Shown here in pieces: positions 21,520-32,783 of a stretch of DNA of 64,000 nt. Positions within the stretch are counted from its first letter, which is position 1. Each line of letters begins with the position of its first letter. Location: NCBI RefSeq assembly GCF_014197915.1, contig NZ_JACIGK010000010.1:89741-153740 (forward strand), read 5' to 3'. The stretch comes from Roseospira visakhapatnamensis. GTDB lineage: Bacteria; Pseudomonadota; Alphaproteobacteria; Rhodospirillales; Rhodospirillaceae. A model generated the notes under the pieces. The model had not been told where the DNA came from. It ran no database searches and was given only the letters and a program-made list of their open reading frames with translations. The position numbers and the translations under genes are program-made.

Positions 21520-22968
21520 TCAGGGCGCGTGCAACACTTCGCCGTAGAGGCCCAGATACTCTCGGGCGACCCGGTCCCAACCGAAGTCCAGCGCCATGCC
21601 GTTGGCCATGGTGCGGCGCCAGGCGGCGCCCTCGTCTTCCCGATAATGCGCCACGGCGCGCCGGACGGCCTCGGCCAGGGCCCCGGGATCCGCGGCGTCG
21701 AATACGAAGCCCGTGCCGGCGTCGGCCTCGTCCAGATCGATGACCGTATCCGCCAGACCGCCCGTGCGCCGCACCACCGGCAGCGTGCCATAGCGCATGG
21801 CGTAGAGCTGGGTCAGGCCGCAGGGCTCGAAGCGCGACGGCACCAGCAAGGCGTCACAGCCCGCCTGAATACGGTGCGACAACCCTTCGTCATAGCCGAT
21901 GTGGGCGGCCACCGACTCGGGCGCCGCGGCCGCGGCGCCGCGCACATGCCATTCCAGTCCCGGATCGCCGGACCCCAGGATCACCATCTGTCCGCCGTTG
22001 TCCAACACGGTGGAGACCACGGACAGCGCCAGGTCGATTCCCTTCTGTTCGACGAACCGGCTGACCACGCCGAACAGCGGCGCGTCGGACCGTTCGGCCA
22101 GGCCCATTTCCCGTTGCAGGGCCGCCTTGCAGACCGCCTTGCCCGACAGGTTGTCGGGACCATAGGCCGCCGGCAGATGCGGGTCGGTGGCCGGGTTCCA
22201 CTCGTCCTGATCCACCCCGTTGAGCAAACCCTGGAGCGCCCAGGCCCGCGATGACAGCAGGCCGTGCAGGCCCTCGCCCCCCATGGGCGTCTGGATCTCG
22301 CGGGCGTAGGAGGGGCTGACGGTGGTCAGGAACCGGCTGTAGAACAGGCCGGCCTTGAGGTAGGAGACATGGCCATAGAACTCGACGCCATCAACCTGAT
22401 AAACGTGGTCGGGCAAATCAACCATCGGCAAAATCTCGCGGCCGAAAATGCCCTGATAGTGGAGATTGTGGACCGTGAACAGGGTGACCGGATGGCGCTC
22501 GCCCCACAGGCTGAGATAGGCCGGCGTCAGGCCCGCCTGCCAGTCGCTGGCGTGCACCACGTCCGGGCTCCAGTCGGGCACCGCGCCGCGCGCCGCCACC
22601 AGGGCGCCGGCCTTGCCCAGCAGGCCGAAGCGCAGGAAGTTGTCGGGCCAGTCGTGACCGTGCTCGTCGAGGTAGGGGCCGCCGGGCCGCTCGTACAGCG
22701 CCGGACAATCCACCAGGATCAGCGACCGCCCCCCCGCCAGATCGCGGGCCGGAACCAGGCGCGCCCGCACATTCGGGAGCGCCTCGCCCAGGTCGATGGC
22801 CGGACCGGTCACCTCGACCCGATCCAGCAGGCCGGCATAGGCGGGCATCAGGATCCGGGCGTCGACCCCCAGCCGGGCGAGCGACACAGGCAGGGCGCCG
22901 ACCACGTCGGCGAGGCCGCCGGTCTTGACCAGAGGGTAAGCTTCGGAGGTGACGAACAGCACGCGCAT
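21520..22968 (-). CDS. glgA: glycogen synthase (ADP-glucose)
   Basis: GT5 glycosyltransferase that extends alpha-1,4-glucan from ADP-glucose. 482 residues from ATG 22968 (MRVLFVTSEAYPLVKTGGLA). The KTGGLADV motif near residues 15-22 binds ADP-glucose; the C-terminal half has GVVSRFVEQKGIDL, LVPSRFEPCGLTQLYAMRYG and the VRRTGGLADTV nucleotide-binding motif. It diverges from glgC over a 288-bp region and is followed by glgP. Confidence 0.97.
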   Translation of the reverse strand: MRVLFVTSEAYPLVKTGGLADVVGALPVSLARLGVDARILMPAYAGLLDRVEVTGPAIDLGEALPNVRARLVPARDLAGGRSLILVDCPALYERPGGPYLDEHGHDWPDNFLRFGLLGKAGALVAARGAVPDWSPDVVHASDWQAGLTPAYLSLWGERHPVTLFTVHNLHYQGIFGREILPMVDLPDHVYQVDGVEFYGHVSYLKAGLFYSRFLTTVSPSYAREIQTPMGGEGLHGLLSSRAWALQGLLNGVDQDEWNPATDPHLPAAYGPDNLSGKAVCKAALQREMGLAERSDAPLFGVVSRFVEQKGIDLALSVVSTVLDNGGQMVILGSGDPGLEWHVRGAAAAAPESVAAHIGYDEGLSHRIQAGCDALLVPSRFEPCGLTQLYAMRYGTLPVVRRTGGLADTVIDLDEADAGTGFVFDAADPGALAEAVRRAVAHYREDEGAAWRRTMANGMALDFGWDRVAREYLGLYGEVLHAP

Positions 22969-23120
22969 TGGCCTGGAGTCCCCTTGTTCGTGTCGGATTG
23001 TCCGCCGCCGCGGGTCCGTCTGAGGGCGGGGGGACCTTACTCCGCCAAACGGGCGAAGCAAAGCCCCAGCGCGCCGTGACGCGAAGACGACCGTCGGTGA
23101 CAGACGTCACATTCCTTTGA

Positions 23121-23256
23121 TTGATCGTCGTGGTCGGGCATGCAATTCTCCGCCAGCGATCATATCCATACCGATATCGATACGATCTCGATCACACGGA
23201 TCGGCGTGATCCAACGATACGGCTCGACCAAACGGAACAGAAAAGGACACCATCGA
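23121..23256 (+). promoter_or_regulatory. glgA-glgC divergent control region
   Basis: A weak plus-strand promoter candidate, TTGATC (23121-23126), 17 bp, AATTCT (23144-23149), lies upstream of glgC. It is followed by an unusual patch (about 23157-23220) rich in GAT/ATC steps, including the palindrome CGATATCG and repeats of CGAT and GATC, unlike the surrounding GC-rich DNA. The patch may hold regulator sites; none is recognised. Confidence 0.3.
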
Positions 23257-24579
23257 ATGACTCAGGGCGTGCAGACCCCTCAGACCCCGCACCGGGACGG
23301 AACCGGTGACGGACTGGCCTTCGCCAGCGACGTCAACCGCGCCATGCGCGGCACCCTGGCGCTGGTGCTGGCCGGCGGACGCGGCTCGCGCCTCATGGAC
23401 CTGACGGAGAAGGAAAGCAAACCGGCGGTGCCCTTCGGCGGCAAGTACCGCATCGTCGACTTTCCGCTGTCCAACTGCATCAACTCCGGCTTGCGCCGCA
23501 TCTGCGTCCTGACCCAGTACAAGGCCCATACGCTGATCCATCACGTCCAGCGCGGCTGGGGCTTCCTGCGCGCCGAGATCGGCGAGTTCGTGGAGCTGTG
23601 GCCGGCCCAGCAGCAGACCGCCGCCGGCTCCTGGTACCAGGGCACGGCCGACGCGGTGTACCAGAACATCGAGCAGATCCAAACCCATGGCGCCGACTAC
23701 ATCCTGGTGCTGGCCGGCGACCACGTCTACCGCCAGGACTATTCGCGGATGATGGCCTCGCACCTGCGCGCGAAGGCGGACTGCACCATCGCCTGCATCG
23801 AGGTGCCGCGCGAGCAGGCCACGGCCTTCGGCGTGGTGCACGTGGACGAGGACGACAACATCATCAGCTTCCTGGAGAAGCCCGCCGACCCGCCCTGTAT
23901 CCCCGGCAAGCCGGACCGCGCCTTCGTCAGCATGGGGAACTACCTGTTCAGCGCCGACTTCCTGCTGGGCGCGCTGGAAGACGACGCCCGCAACCCGCAG
24001 TCGGCCCGCGATTTCGGCAAGAACATCATTCCCGAGCAGATCGGCAAGGCCCGCATCGTCGCCCATCGCTTCGAGGAAAGCTGCGTGCATGCCTCGCACA
24101 CGCCGGAAGCCTACTGGCGCGACGTCGGCACCCTGGACGCCTACTGGGCCGCCAACATGGATCTGGTGGGCGTGACGCCGGACCTGGACCTCTACGACCC
24201 GGCCTGGCCCATCTGGACCTACACGGTGCAGCGCCCCGGCGCCAAGTTCGTGTTCGACGAGGACGAGCGGCGCGGCATGGCCGTGGACTCCGTGCTGTCG
24301 GCCGGGTGCATCGTCTCCGGCGGCTCGGTGAGCCGCTCGCTGCTGTTCCACGACGTGCGGGTGAACTCGTTTTCCGAGGTGGAGGACAGCGTCCTGCTGC
24401 CGGGCGTGGACGTCGGCCGGCATGCCCGCATCCGCAAGGCGATCGTGGCCGCCGGCGCCCACATCCCGCCCAACATGGTTATCGGCGAGGACGCCGAGGC
24501 GGACGCCAAGCGGTTCCTGCGCACCGAGGGCGGCGTGACCCTGGTCACTCCGGAGATGCTGGACAAGCTGGACGCGTAA
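23257..24579 (+). CDS. glgC: glucose-1-phosphate adenylyltransferase
   Basis: Makes ADP-glucose from ATP and glucose-1-phosphate, the committed step of bacterial glycogen synthesis. 440 residues from ATG 23257 with AAGGA upstream. The nucleotidyltransferase domain has LAGGRGSRLMDLTEKESKPA (near residues 34-53) and FPLSNCINSG; the C-terminal half is a left-handed beta-helix regulatory domain (SAGCIVSGGSVSRSLL, VEDSVLLPGVDVG). Divergent from glgA. A stem-loop follows. Confidence 0.97.
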   Translation: MTQGVQTPQTPHRDGTGDGLAFASDVNRAMRGTLALVLAGGRGSRLMDLTEKESKPAVPFGGKYRIVDFPLSNCINSGLRRICVLTQYKAHTLIHHVQRGWGFLRAEIGEFVELWPAQQQTAAGSWYQGTADAVYQNIEQIQTHGADYILVLAGDHVYRQDYSRMMASHLRAKADCTIACIEVPREQATAFGVVHVDEDDNIISFLEKPADPPCIPGKPDRAFVSMGNYLFSADFLLGALEDDARNPQSARDFGKNIIPEQIGKARIVAHRFEESCVHASHTPEAYWRDVGTLDAYWAANMDLVGVTPDLDLYDPAWPIWTYTVQRPGAKFVFDEDERRGMAVDSVLSAGCIVSGGSVSRSLLFHDVRVNSFSEVEDSVLLPGVDVGRHARIRKAIVAAGAHIPPNMVIGEDAEADAKRFLRTEGGVTLVTPEMLDKLDA

Positions 24580-24660
24580 CCGCCGCGTCGGAGCACGGGG
24601 CCCTCGGTCCCACCGCCCGCTCTTGCCCCCTCTCGTCCCCTCCCGACCCGGATCTAGAAA

Positions 24661-24690
24661 CGGCGCCTGACCCGCACGGGACAGGCGCCG
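24661..24690 (+). terminator. stem-loop after glgC
   Basis: 9-bp perfect stem (cggcgcctg 24661-24669 with caggcgccg 24682-24690), 12-nt loop, followed by ccctttcc. It lies 82 bp after the glgC stop and 34 bp before the end of convergent htpG, so it could serve either gene. Confidence 0.55.
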
Positions 24691-24723
24691 CCCTTTCCGT
24701 CGGACCGGACGGCGCCGCCGTCC

Positions 24724-26619
24724 CTACAGCGCCCCGACCATCACCGCGCTCATGCGCCGGGCGAAAGCGACCGGATCGGCCGGCGGCTCGCCTTCCATGA
24801 TGCGCGCCTGGTCCAGCAGCAACTGGCCCATGTCGGCCACCGCCTCGGCGCCGCCCTCGCCCGCCGCCGCCTTGCCGGCCATGCCCTTGATGAGCGGATG
24901 GCCCGGGTTGATCTCCATGACACGGCCGGCGCCCGGCCCGGCGCCCTGCCCCGCCTGCTTGAGCATGCGCTCCAGGTGCAGGCTCATGTCGCCTTCCTCG
25001 GCCACCAGGCAGACCGGGCTTTCCGTCAGGCGGGTGGAGGCGCGCACCGCCTTGACCGCGTCGCCCAGGGTGTCCTTGAGGGCCTTCGCCAGGGCCTCGA
25101 TCTGATCCTCCGGCGCCTTGTCCGCGTCGGCCTCGTCCCTGGTCTCCGGATCGGCCACCTGATCCAGGCCGGCGGCGCTGCTGGCGGCCGACTTCAGGGG
25201 CTTGTCCTGGTAGGTGGGCACGGAGTTGATCCAGAATTCGTCCACCGGATCGGTCAGCAACAGCACCTCCACGCCCTTGGCGCGGAAGCCTTCCAGTTGC
25301 GGCGAGCGCTTCAGGTACTCGGGATCGTCGCCGGTGATGTAGTAGATGGCCTCCTGACCGGTCTTCATGCGCGCGACCACGTCGGCGAGCGACACCCAGC
25401 CGTCGGTGGTCGAGGAGCGGAACCGGGCCAGCTCCAGCACGTCGGTCCGGCGCTCGAAATCCTCGTAGATGCCTTCCTTGAGGACGGACCCGAACACCTC
25501 CCAGAACGCCGCGTACTCGTCGGCCGCCTCGGCGCGCTTCTTCAGGTCGCCCAGCAGGCGCTTGACCAGGCCGCCCTGGATTTTCTTCAATACCGGGTTG
25601 TGCTGCAGCATCTCGCGACTGACGTTCAGCGGCAGGTCGGCGGAATCGACGATGCCACGCACGAAACGCAGGTAGGCCGGCAGCAGGTCCGGCGCATCAT
25701 CGGTGATGAACACCCGGTTCACGTACAGCTTGACGTGGGTCTTGCGGTCCGGCTGGAACAGGTCGAACGGCTTGGTGGAGGGAATGAACAGCAGGCCGGT
25801 GTACTCGATCGCGCCCTCGGCCTTGAAGTGCAGGGTATGCCAGGGCTCGTCGAAGGCATGGCCGACGTGGTGGTAGAACTCGGTGTACTGCTCCTCGGTG
25901 ATCTCCGACCGGGGCCGGGTCCACAGCGCCGACGCCTCGTTGATGGTCTCTTCCTGCGGGTTGCCGTCCTTGTCCGTGTCCAGCAGGACGACGGGAATGG
26001 CGATGTGGTCGGAGTAGGTCTTGACGATGGACCGCAGGCGATAGGTCTCCAGGAACTCCTTGGCGTCCTCGCGCAGGTGCAGGACGATGCGGGTGCCGGT
26101 GCTCGGCACCTCGGCCTCGGCCACGGTGAAGTCCCCGCCGCCGTCACTCTGCCAGTGCCAGCCCTGGGCGTCGCCGGCGCGGCGGCTGAACACATCGACA
26201 CGCTCCGACACCATGAAGGACGAGTAGAAACCGACGCCGAACTGACCGATCAGGGTGGCGTCGCCCTTCTTGTCACTGGCCGCCAGGGCGCGCACGAATT
26301 CCTGGGTTCCGGAGTGGGCGATGGTGCCCAGGTTGTGGACCAGGTCATCCCGGGTCATGCCGATGCCGTTGTCCGCCACCTCCAGGGTACGGGCCTCGGC
26401 ATCGATACGCAGCGTGATGCGGAACTCCCCCAGGCCGTCGCGCAGGGCCGGCTGGGTCAGCGCCTCGTAGCGCAGCTTGTCGCAGGCATCGGACGCGTTG
26501 GAGATCAACTCGCGCAGGAAGATCTGCCGGTCCGAGTACAAGGAGTGGACCACGATATCCAGCAGCTTGGTGACCTCGGCCTGAAACGACAGCCGTTCTT
26601 CCGTCTTCTGTTCCGTCAT
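24724..26619 (-). CDS. htpG: molecular chaperone HtpG (Hsp90)
   Basis: ATP-dependent dimeric chaperone of the Hsp90 family. 631 residues from ATG 26619. The N-terminal GHKL ATPase has LISNASDACDKLRYEAL (residues ~32-48), DNGIGM and GQFGVGFYSSFMV; the middle domain has PLNVSREMLQ. The Shine-Dalgarno sequence is poor. The hydrophilic linker between N and middle domains is short, as in bacterial forms. Confidence 0.97.
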   Translation of the reverse strand: MTEQKTEERLSFQAEVTKLLDIVVHSLYSDRQIFLRELISNASDACDKLRYEALTQPALRDGLGEFRITLRIDAEARTLEVADNGIGMTRDDLVHNLGTIAHSGTQEFVRALAASDKKGDATLIGQFGVGFYSSFMVSERVDVFSRRAGDAQGWHWQSDGGGDFTVAEAEVPSTGTRIVLHLREDAKEFLETYRLRSIVKTYSDHIAIPVVLLDTDKDGNPQEETINEASALWTRPRSEITEEQYTEFYHHVGHAFDEPWHTLHFKAEGAIEYTGLLFIPSTKPFDLFQPDRKTHVKLYVNRVFITDDAPDLLPAYLRFVRGIVDSADLPLNVSREMLQHNPVLKKIQGGLVKRLLGDLKKRAEAADEYAAFWEVFGSVLKEGIYEDFERRTDVLELARFRSSTTDGWVSLADVVARMKTGQEAIYYITGDDPEYLKRSPQLEGFRAKGVEVLLLTDPVDEFWINSVPTYQDKPLKSAASSAAGLDQVADPETRDEADADKAPEDQIEALAKALKDTLGDAVKAVRASTRLTESPVCLVAEEGDMSLHLERMLKQAGQGAGPGAGRVMEINPGHPLIKGMAGKAAAGEGGAEAVADMGQLLLDQARIMEGEPPADPVAFARRMSAVMVGAL

Positions 26620-26782
26620 GAGGCAGCGACCCTGTGTCTTGGTGTCCGGTCCGGCGCGCGCTTGGGCCATGGCGGGGGGCGGGAGCACGCGCGTGGCCGG
26701 GCCCGGGTGTTGGGTGAGGGGTGGATGCACCCGGCGTCACGCGCGTCCCCCACGCGAACCGCGGGGCATCCTTCGGCGCGTT

Positions 26783-26811
26783 CATATGTGCCACCCGGCG
26801 TCCGGACGCAA
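26783..26811 (-). promoter_or_regulatory. candidate htpG promoter
   Basis: Minus-strand TTGCGT (26806-26811), 17 bp, CATATG (26783-26788), about 165 bp upstream of the htpG start. The spacing fits sigma-70 or the related alphaproteobacterial heat-shock sigma factor RpoH, which also likes TTG at -35 and a TAT-containing -10. No second candidate stands out in the 371-bp region between htpG and the HPF-like gene. Confidence 0.35.
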
Positions 26812-26990
26812 CCCCGCCATCGGCCCACACGCGCCGCTACCGGACCCGTCAAAAATCGGTCATGATGAGAGTGGACTCCGTGGTGCCGCCCCCGGAGGGT
26901 GATCGGTTCGACGGCGTCCCCCTGGTGGGGCGGTCCCGTTGCTCGGACCATCCCGCGCGACCCGTTCATTACCCTGAGTGGGAGACACAG

Positions 26991-27329
26991 ATGCAAATTC
27001 CGCTGCAGATCGCGTTCCATGGACTGGACCACTCCGAGGCCGTGGAGCAACGGATCCGGGAGAAGGTCGACAAGCTGGAGCAGTTCTGCGATCGCATCAC
27101 CAGTTGCCGCGTGGTGGTGGAGGTGCACCACCGCAACGTCTCCTCCCTGCATCGAAAGGGTGAACCGTACCACATCTCGATCACCTGCAAAGTCCCGGGC
27201 GACGACCTGGTGGTCAAGCGCGATCCCAAGGACCCCAAGGCCCACGAGGACATCAACGTCGCCCTGCGGGACGCGTTCGCCGCCATGGAACGGCAGGTCA
27301 AGGACTACGCGACACGCGCCAAGGTCTGA
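26991..27329 (+). CDS. short HPF/RaiA-family ribosome-associated protein
   Basis: 112 residues from ATG 26991, with GGGAGA at good spacing. The sequence (MQIPLQIAFHGLDHSEAVEQ, IREKVDKLEQFCDRITSCRVV) resembles the beta-alpha-beta-beta-beta-alpha fold of ribosome hibernation factors. It lacks the C-terminal dimerisation domain of long HPF and is not beside rpoN, where the main hpf usually lies. It may be a second, stress-related member of the family. Function inferred from family only. Confidence 0.8.
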   Translation: MQIPLQIAFHGLDHSEAVEQRIREKVDKLEQFCDRITSCRVVVEVHHRNVSSLHRKGEPYHISITCKVPGDDLVVKRDPKDPKAHEDINVALRDAFAAMERQVKDYATRAKV

Positions 27330-27481
27330 CCGTTCGTCACGACATGCGATGGCAGGGATCGGCGGGGCACGTCCGCCCGCATGCCCGAAACCGGGCACGG
27401 GACGTGGTCCGCCATCCCTTGGCCGCGCCCCCGGGTCAAGGTCCTGCCGCCGCCGGGGCGCCACACTCAGGCGATTTCCCG

Positions 27482-27510
27482 TTGACGTCCATCACCGAAT
27501 GGTGTGCACT
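27482..27510 (+). promoter_or_regulatory. candidate thiC promoter
   Basis: TTGACG (27482-27487), 17 bp, TGCACT (27505-27510). The expected transcription start falls just before the TPP aptamer, which supports it despite the weak -10. The 150 bp between the HPF-like gene and this site show nothing else. Confidence 0.5.
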
Positions 27511-27516
27511 TCTCGT

Positions 27517-27655
27517 ATTCCGAGGGGGGCCCCGATAGGGGGCTGAGAGTCCATCGGCGGATCCGCCGCCCCGGCCGCATCCCGGCTGGCGCATCGCGCG
27601 GTCCGCAACATGGTGACCCTTTGAACCTGAACCGGATCATGCCGGCGGAGGGAAC
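27517..27655 (+). ncRNA. TPP riboswitch (THI element)
   Basis: Thiamine-pyrophosphate aptamer upstream of thiC. Diagnostic blocks are GGGGGCTGAGAG (27538-27549), which binds the pyrimidine, and ACCCTTTGAACCTGAACCGG (27616-27635) followed by GCCGGCGGAGGGA, which closes the pyrophosphate-binding arm and P1. The optional P3a arm is GC-rich. About 100 bases separate it from the thiC ribosome-binding site, so control is probably on translation or Rho; no intrinsic terminator is seen in that stretch. Confidence 0.95.
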
Positions 27656-27702
27656 GGAAGCCATGAGAACAGCGCCGCCATCTCCAGCCCAGCCGCCCCT
27701 GA

Positions 27703-29634
<1,932 letters not shown>

Positions 29635-29672
29635 CGACCCGCGCGCCGGTGGCGCGGACGGGGCGGGTGGTT

Positions 29673-32504
29673 CTATTCCGCCGCGCGGCCGGCGCGGCGC
29701 CGCGCGCGGTCGGCCTCGCGCACCACCGGGGCCCGGCGCCGGCTTTCCAGCGCCTGGCGGGTGATGGCCTTCATCAGGTCCATCTTGATCTGCCGCAGCT
29801 TGGTGGGGTGGGTGACCTGCAACCCGAACACGTCCTTGACGTAGAAGACGTCAACGACACGTTCGCCATACGTGTTCACCCGCGCGCTGGCGATCTGCAG
29901 GTTCAGGTCCGTCAGCGCGTCGGTGACCGAGTACAGGAAACCGGACCGGTCCCGGCCGTTCACCTCGATCACGGTATGGGTCGTCGAGGCGTCCAGGTGG
30001 AACAGCACCCGGGGCGGCACCTGGAACCCCTCGGTCCGGGCCGGCAGGCGCGGCGCCTTGCGGGCCAGTTCGGCCCGCAGGTCCACCGACCCGAGCATCA
30101 CCCGCTCGACGGTGGCCTTCAGCCGCGCCAGCCGCGCCGGCTGGTCGAGCACCTTGCCCTCGGCCGACTGCACGGTGAAGGTATCGAGGGCCATGCCGTT
30201 GTTCAGGGTATAGATCTTGGCGTCCACGATGGACGCCCCGGCCAGCGCCATGGCCCCCGCGATATCGCGAAACAGGCCGGCGTGATCGGTGGCGTACACC
30301 AGCACCTCGGTCACGCCGCGCGCCGTGTCCACGCGGGTTTCCAGGGCCAGCGCCTCCGCCCCGGGACGCGCGGCGTCCTCGGCGGCGACCACCACGCGGG
30401 CGTGCCGGGCGTGGGTCTCGGTATCGAAGGTCAGCCAGTACCCCGGGTACCCCAGCCCCAGGAACGCCTCCACGCGCGCCGCCGGCAGGTCGGTCAGGAC
30501 CTCGCGCAGCGCGTCCTTGCGCCGCGCCACGCGCAGGTCCTGGGCCTCGGCGGCATGGCCGCCGGTCAGGTGTTCGTCGGTCCGGTAGTACAGCTCGCGC
30601 AGCAGCGCCGCCTTCCAGTTGTTCCAGATGCCGGGCCCCACGGCCATGATGTCGGCGCAGGTCAGCACCAGCAGCAGCTTCAGGCGCTCGGGCGACTGCA
30701 CCAGGTCGGCGAAGTTGGCGATGGTGCGCGGATCGTCCACGTCGCGGCGGAAGGCCACCCGGCTCATGTCCAGGTGATGGCGCACCAGCCAGGAGACGGT
30801 CTCCGTCTCCTCCTCGTCCAGGCCCAGGCGCGGACAGAGCGTCACGGCGATCTCGGCGCCCAGCACGGAATGGTCCCCGTCGCGCCCCTTGGCGATGTCG
30901 TGCAGCAGTACGGCGACATACAACGCCCGGCGCGACTGCACCGTCTGCACGGCGTCCGAGGCCACCGGCAGGCGATCGCGCAGGGCGCCGGACTCGATGC
31001 GGCTCAGCAGGCCGATGGCCCGCACGGTATGCTCGTCCGTGGTGTAGACATGGTACATGTCGTACTGCATCTGCGCCGTCACCCGCCCGAAGTCGGGGAT
31101 GAAGCGGCCGAACACGCCCGCCTCGCTGAGGCCCCGCAGCAGCACGTCCGGGTCCTTGCGGTGGGTCAGCATGTCCAGGAACATCGCGTTGGCGGCGGGA
31201 TCGTCGCGCAGGGTCTTCACCCGCGCCAGGGCCTCGGTCACCTGGCGCAAGGTGTCCGGATGAATCGACAGGCCCTGGTCATGCGCCACCAGGAACAGCC
31301 GCAACATGGCGCGCGGATCGGTGGCGAAGGTCTCCGCCCCGGGCACCGCGAGGCGACCGTTGTCCAGCACGAAGCCCTTCAGGTGGCGCCGGCGCGCGCC
31401 GAGCCCCGCCAGGGTCATCAACGGCCGGCGTTTCTGCTGCTCCTCCAGCACCGCCAGGAAGATGCGCGTCAGCGTGCCGACGTCGCGGGCCACCAGGAAG
31501 TAGTGCTTCATGAACCGCTCGACGCCGCGCGCGCCGGGCCGGTCGCGATAGCCCATGCGCTCGGCGATCGGGGTCTGAACGTCGAAGGTGATGCGCTCCT
31601 CCGCCCGGTCGCCGAGGTAGTGCAGGTGACAGCGCACGGTCCACAGGAAGGCGCGGGCCCGGGTGAAGGTGCGCGCCGCCGTCTCGGTCAGCACCCCCAG
31701 CCCCACCAGGTCGTCCACGTCGGACACCTGGTACAGGTAGCGGGCGATCCAGAACAGGGTGTGCAGGTCGCGCAGGCCGCCCTTGCCTTCCTTGACGTTG
31801 GGTTCCAGCACGTAGCGCGAATCCCCCAGCCGCTCGTGCCGCTGGTTGCGCTCGGCCAGCTTGGCCTCCAGGAACTCGGTGCCCGTGCCGGCGATCACCT
31901 TGGTGTACAGGCGGCCCTTGAGGGCCTCGAACAGGTCCGGCTCGCCCCAGATGTAGCGCGCCTCCAGCAGCGAGGTGCGAATGGTCATGTCCGCGCGGGC
32001 CTGGCGCAGGCATTCGTCCACCGAGCGGGTCGCGTGCCCGACCTTGAGCCCCAGGTCCCACAGCACGTACAGCATCGACTCGACCACCTGCTCGCTGTAG
32101 GGCGTGGCCCGATAGGGCAACACGAACAACAGGTCGATGTCGGAATACGGCATCATCTCGCCGCGCCCGTAGCCGCCCAGCGCCAGCACGGCGACCTTCT
32201 CGCCGGTGGTGCGGGTCTGCTTCGGAACCTGGTGGGTGACGACGACGTCGTGCAGCGTCCGCAAAAGCTGATCGAACAGGTAGGTGTTGCCGGCGCACAC
32301 GGCCGCCCCGGAGCCCTCCTGGTCCAGGAAGCGGCGGCGCACCTCGGCCCGTCCCTCGGCCAGGGCCTCCTTGAGCACCTCCAGCACCGGGGCGCGCACC
32401 GGACGCCCGGCCTCGCGCGCCGCGATCGCCACCTGGTTCAGACGCGTGGTCAGCGCCTTGCGATGAATGATGGCCCGAGGAGAGGCCGGACGAGGCAGCG
32501 ACAT
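29673..32504 (-). CDS. glnD: [protein-PII] uridylyltransferase/uridylyl-removing enzyme
   Basis: Bifunctional nitrogen sensor that uridylylates PII proteins when glutamine is low and removes UMP when it is high. 943 residues from ATG 32504; a GTG at 32543 would add 13 but has no ribosome-binding site. Order of domains: nucleotidyltransferase with GGYGRGEMMPYSDIDLLFVL (residues ~108-127), GlnE-like helical region, HD hydrolase domain (VLLHDIAKGRDGDHS near residue 533) and two C-terminal ACT domains (near 740-810 and 850-925). No glnB is close by. Confidence 0.96.
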   Translation of the reverse strand: MSLPRPASPRAIIHRKALTTRLNQVAIAAREAGRPVRAPVLEVLKEALAEGRAEVRRRFLDQEGSGAAVCAGNTYLFDQLLRTLHDVVVTHQVPKQTRTTGEKVAVLALGGYGRGEMMPYSDIDLLFVLPYRATPYSEQVVESMLYVLWDLGLKVGHATRSVDECLRQARADMTIRTSLLEARYIWGEPDLFEALKGRLYTKVIAGTGTEFLEAKLAERNQRHERLGDSRYVLEPNVKEGKGGLRDLHTLFWIARYLYQVSDVDDLVGLGVLTETAARTFTRARAFLWTVRCHLHYLGDRAEERITFDVQTPIAERMGYRDRPGARGVERFMKHYFLVARDVGTLTRIFLAVLEEQQKRRPLMTLAGLGARRRHLKGFVLDNGRLAVPGAETFATDPRAMLRLFLVAHDQGLSIHPDTLRQVTEALARVKTLRDDPAANAMFLDMLTHRKDPDVLLRGLSEAGVFGRFIPDFGRVTAQMQYDMYHVYTTDEHTVRAIGLLSRIESGALRDRLPVASDAVQTVQSRRALYVAVLLHDIAKGRDGDHSVLGAEIAVTLCPRLGLDEEETETVSWLVRHHLDMSRVAFRRDVDDPRTIANFADLVQSPERLKLLLVLTCADIMAVGPGIWNNWKAALLRELYYRTDEHLTGGHAAEAQDLRVARRKDALREVLTDLPAARVEAFLGLGYPGYWLTFDTETHARHARVVVAAEDAARPGAEALALETRVDTARGVTEVLVYATDHAGLFRDIAGAMALAGASIVDAKIYTLNNGMALDTFTVQSAEGKVLDQPARLARLKATVERVMLGSVDLRAELARKAPRLPARTEGFQVPPRVLFHLDASTTHTVIEVNGRDRSGFLYSVTDALTDLNLQIASARVNTYGERVVDVFYVKDVFGLQVTHPTKLRQIKMDLMKAITRQALESRRRAPVVREADRARRRAGRAAE

Positions 32505-32783
32505 GACCCAGGTCCCGATGGGGGAAACGATGGCGCGAGGCACCGGACGTCAGCTTGGGAACCCGAACGGCCCGCGTCAACCGCGCACTGAACGGGCAGC
32601 CCCGAAAAGCCCTGCATAATTCGCGGGCACCGGACATACGCCCCTGACTCATGCCCCGGACTCACGCCCCGTCGTTGCGGCCGGACCCGGGTCGTGCGAG
32701 TCTGCCGGGATCGGGCCGGGACGCCGGGACGTCGACCGGACTCCCGGACAGCGCCATGGCGGGGTCGAGACGAGGAACGGGCC

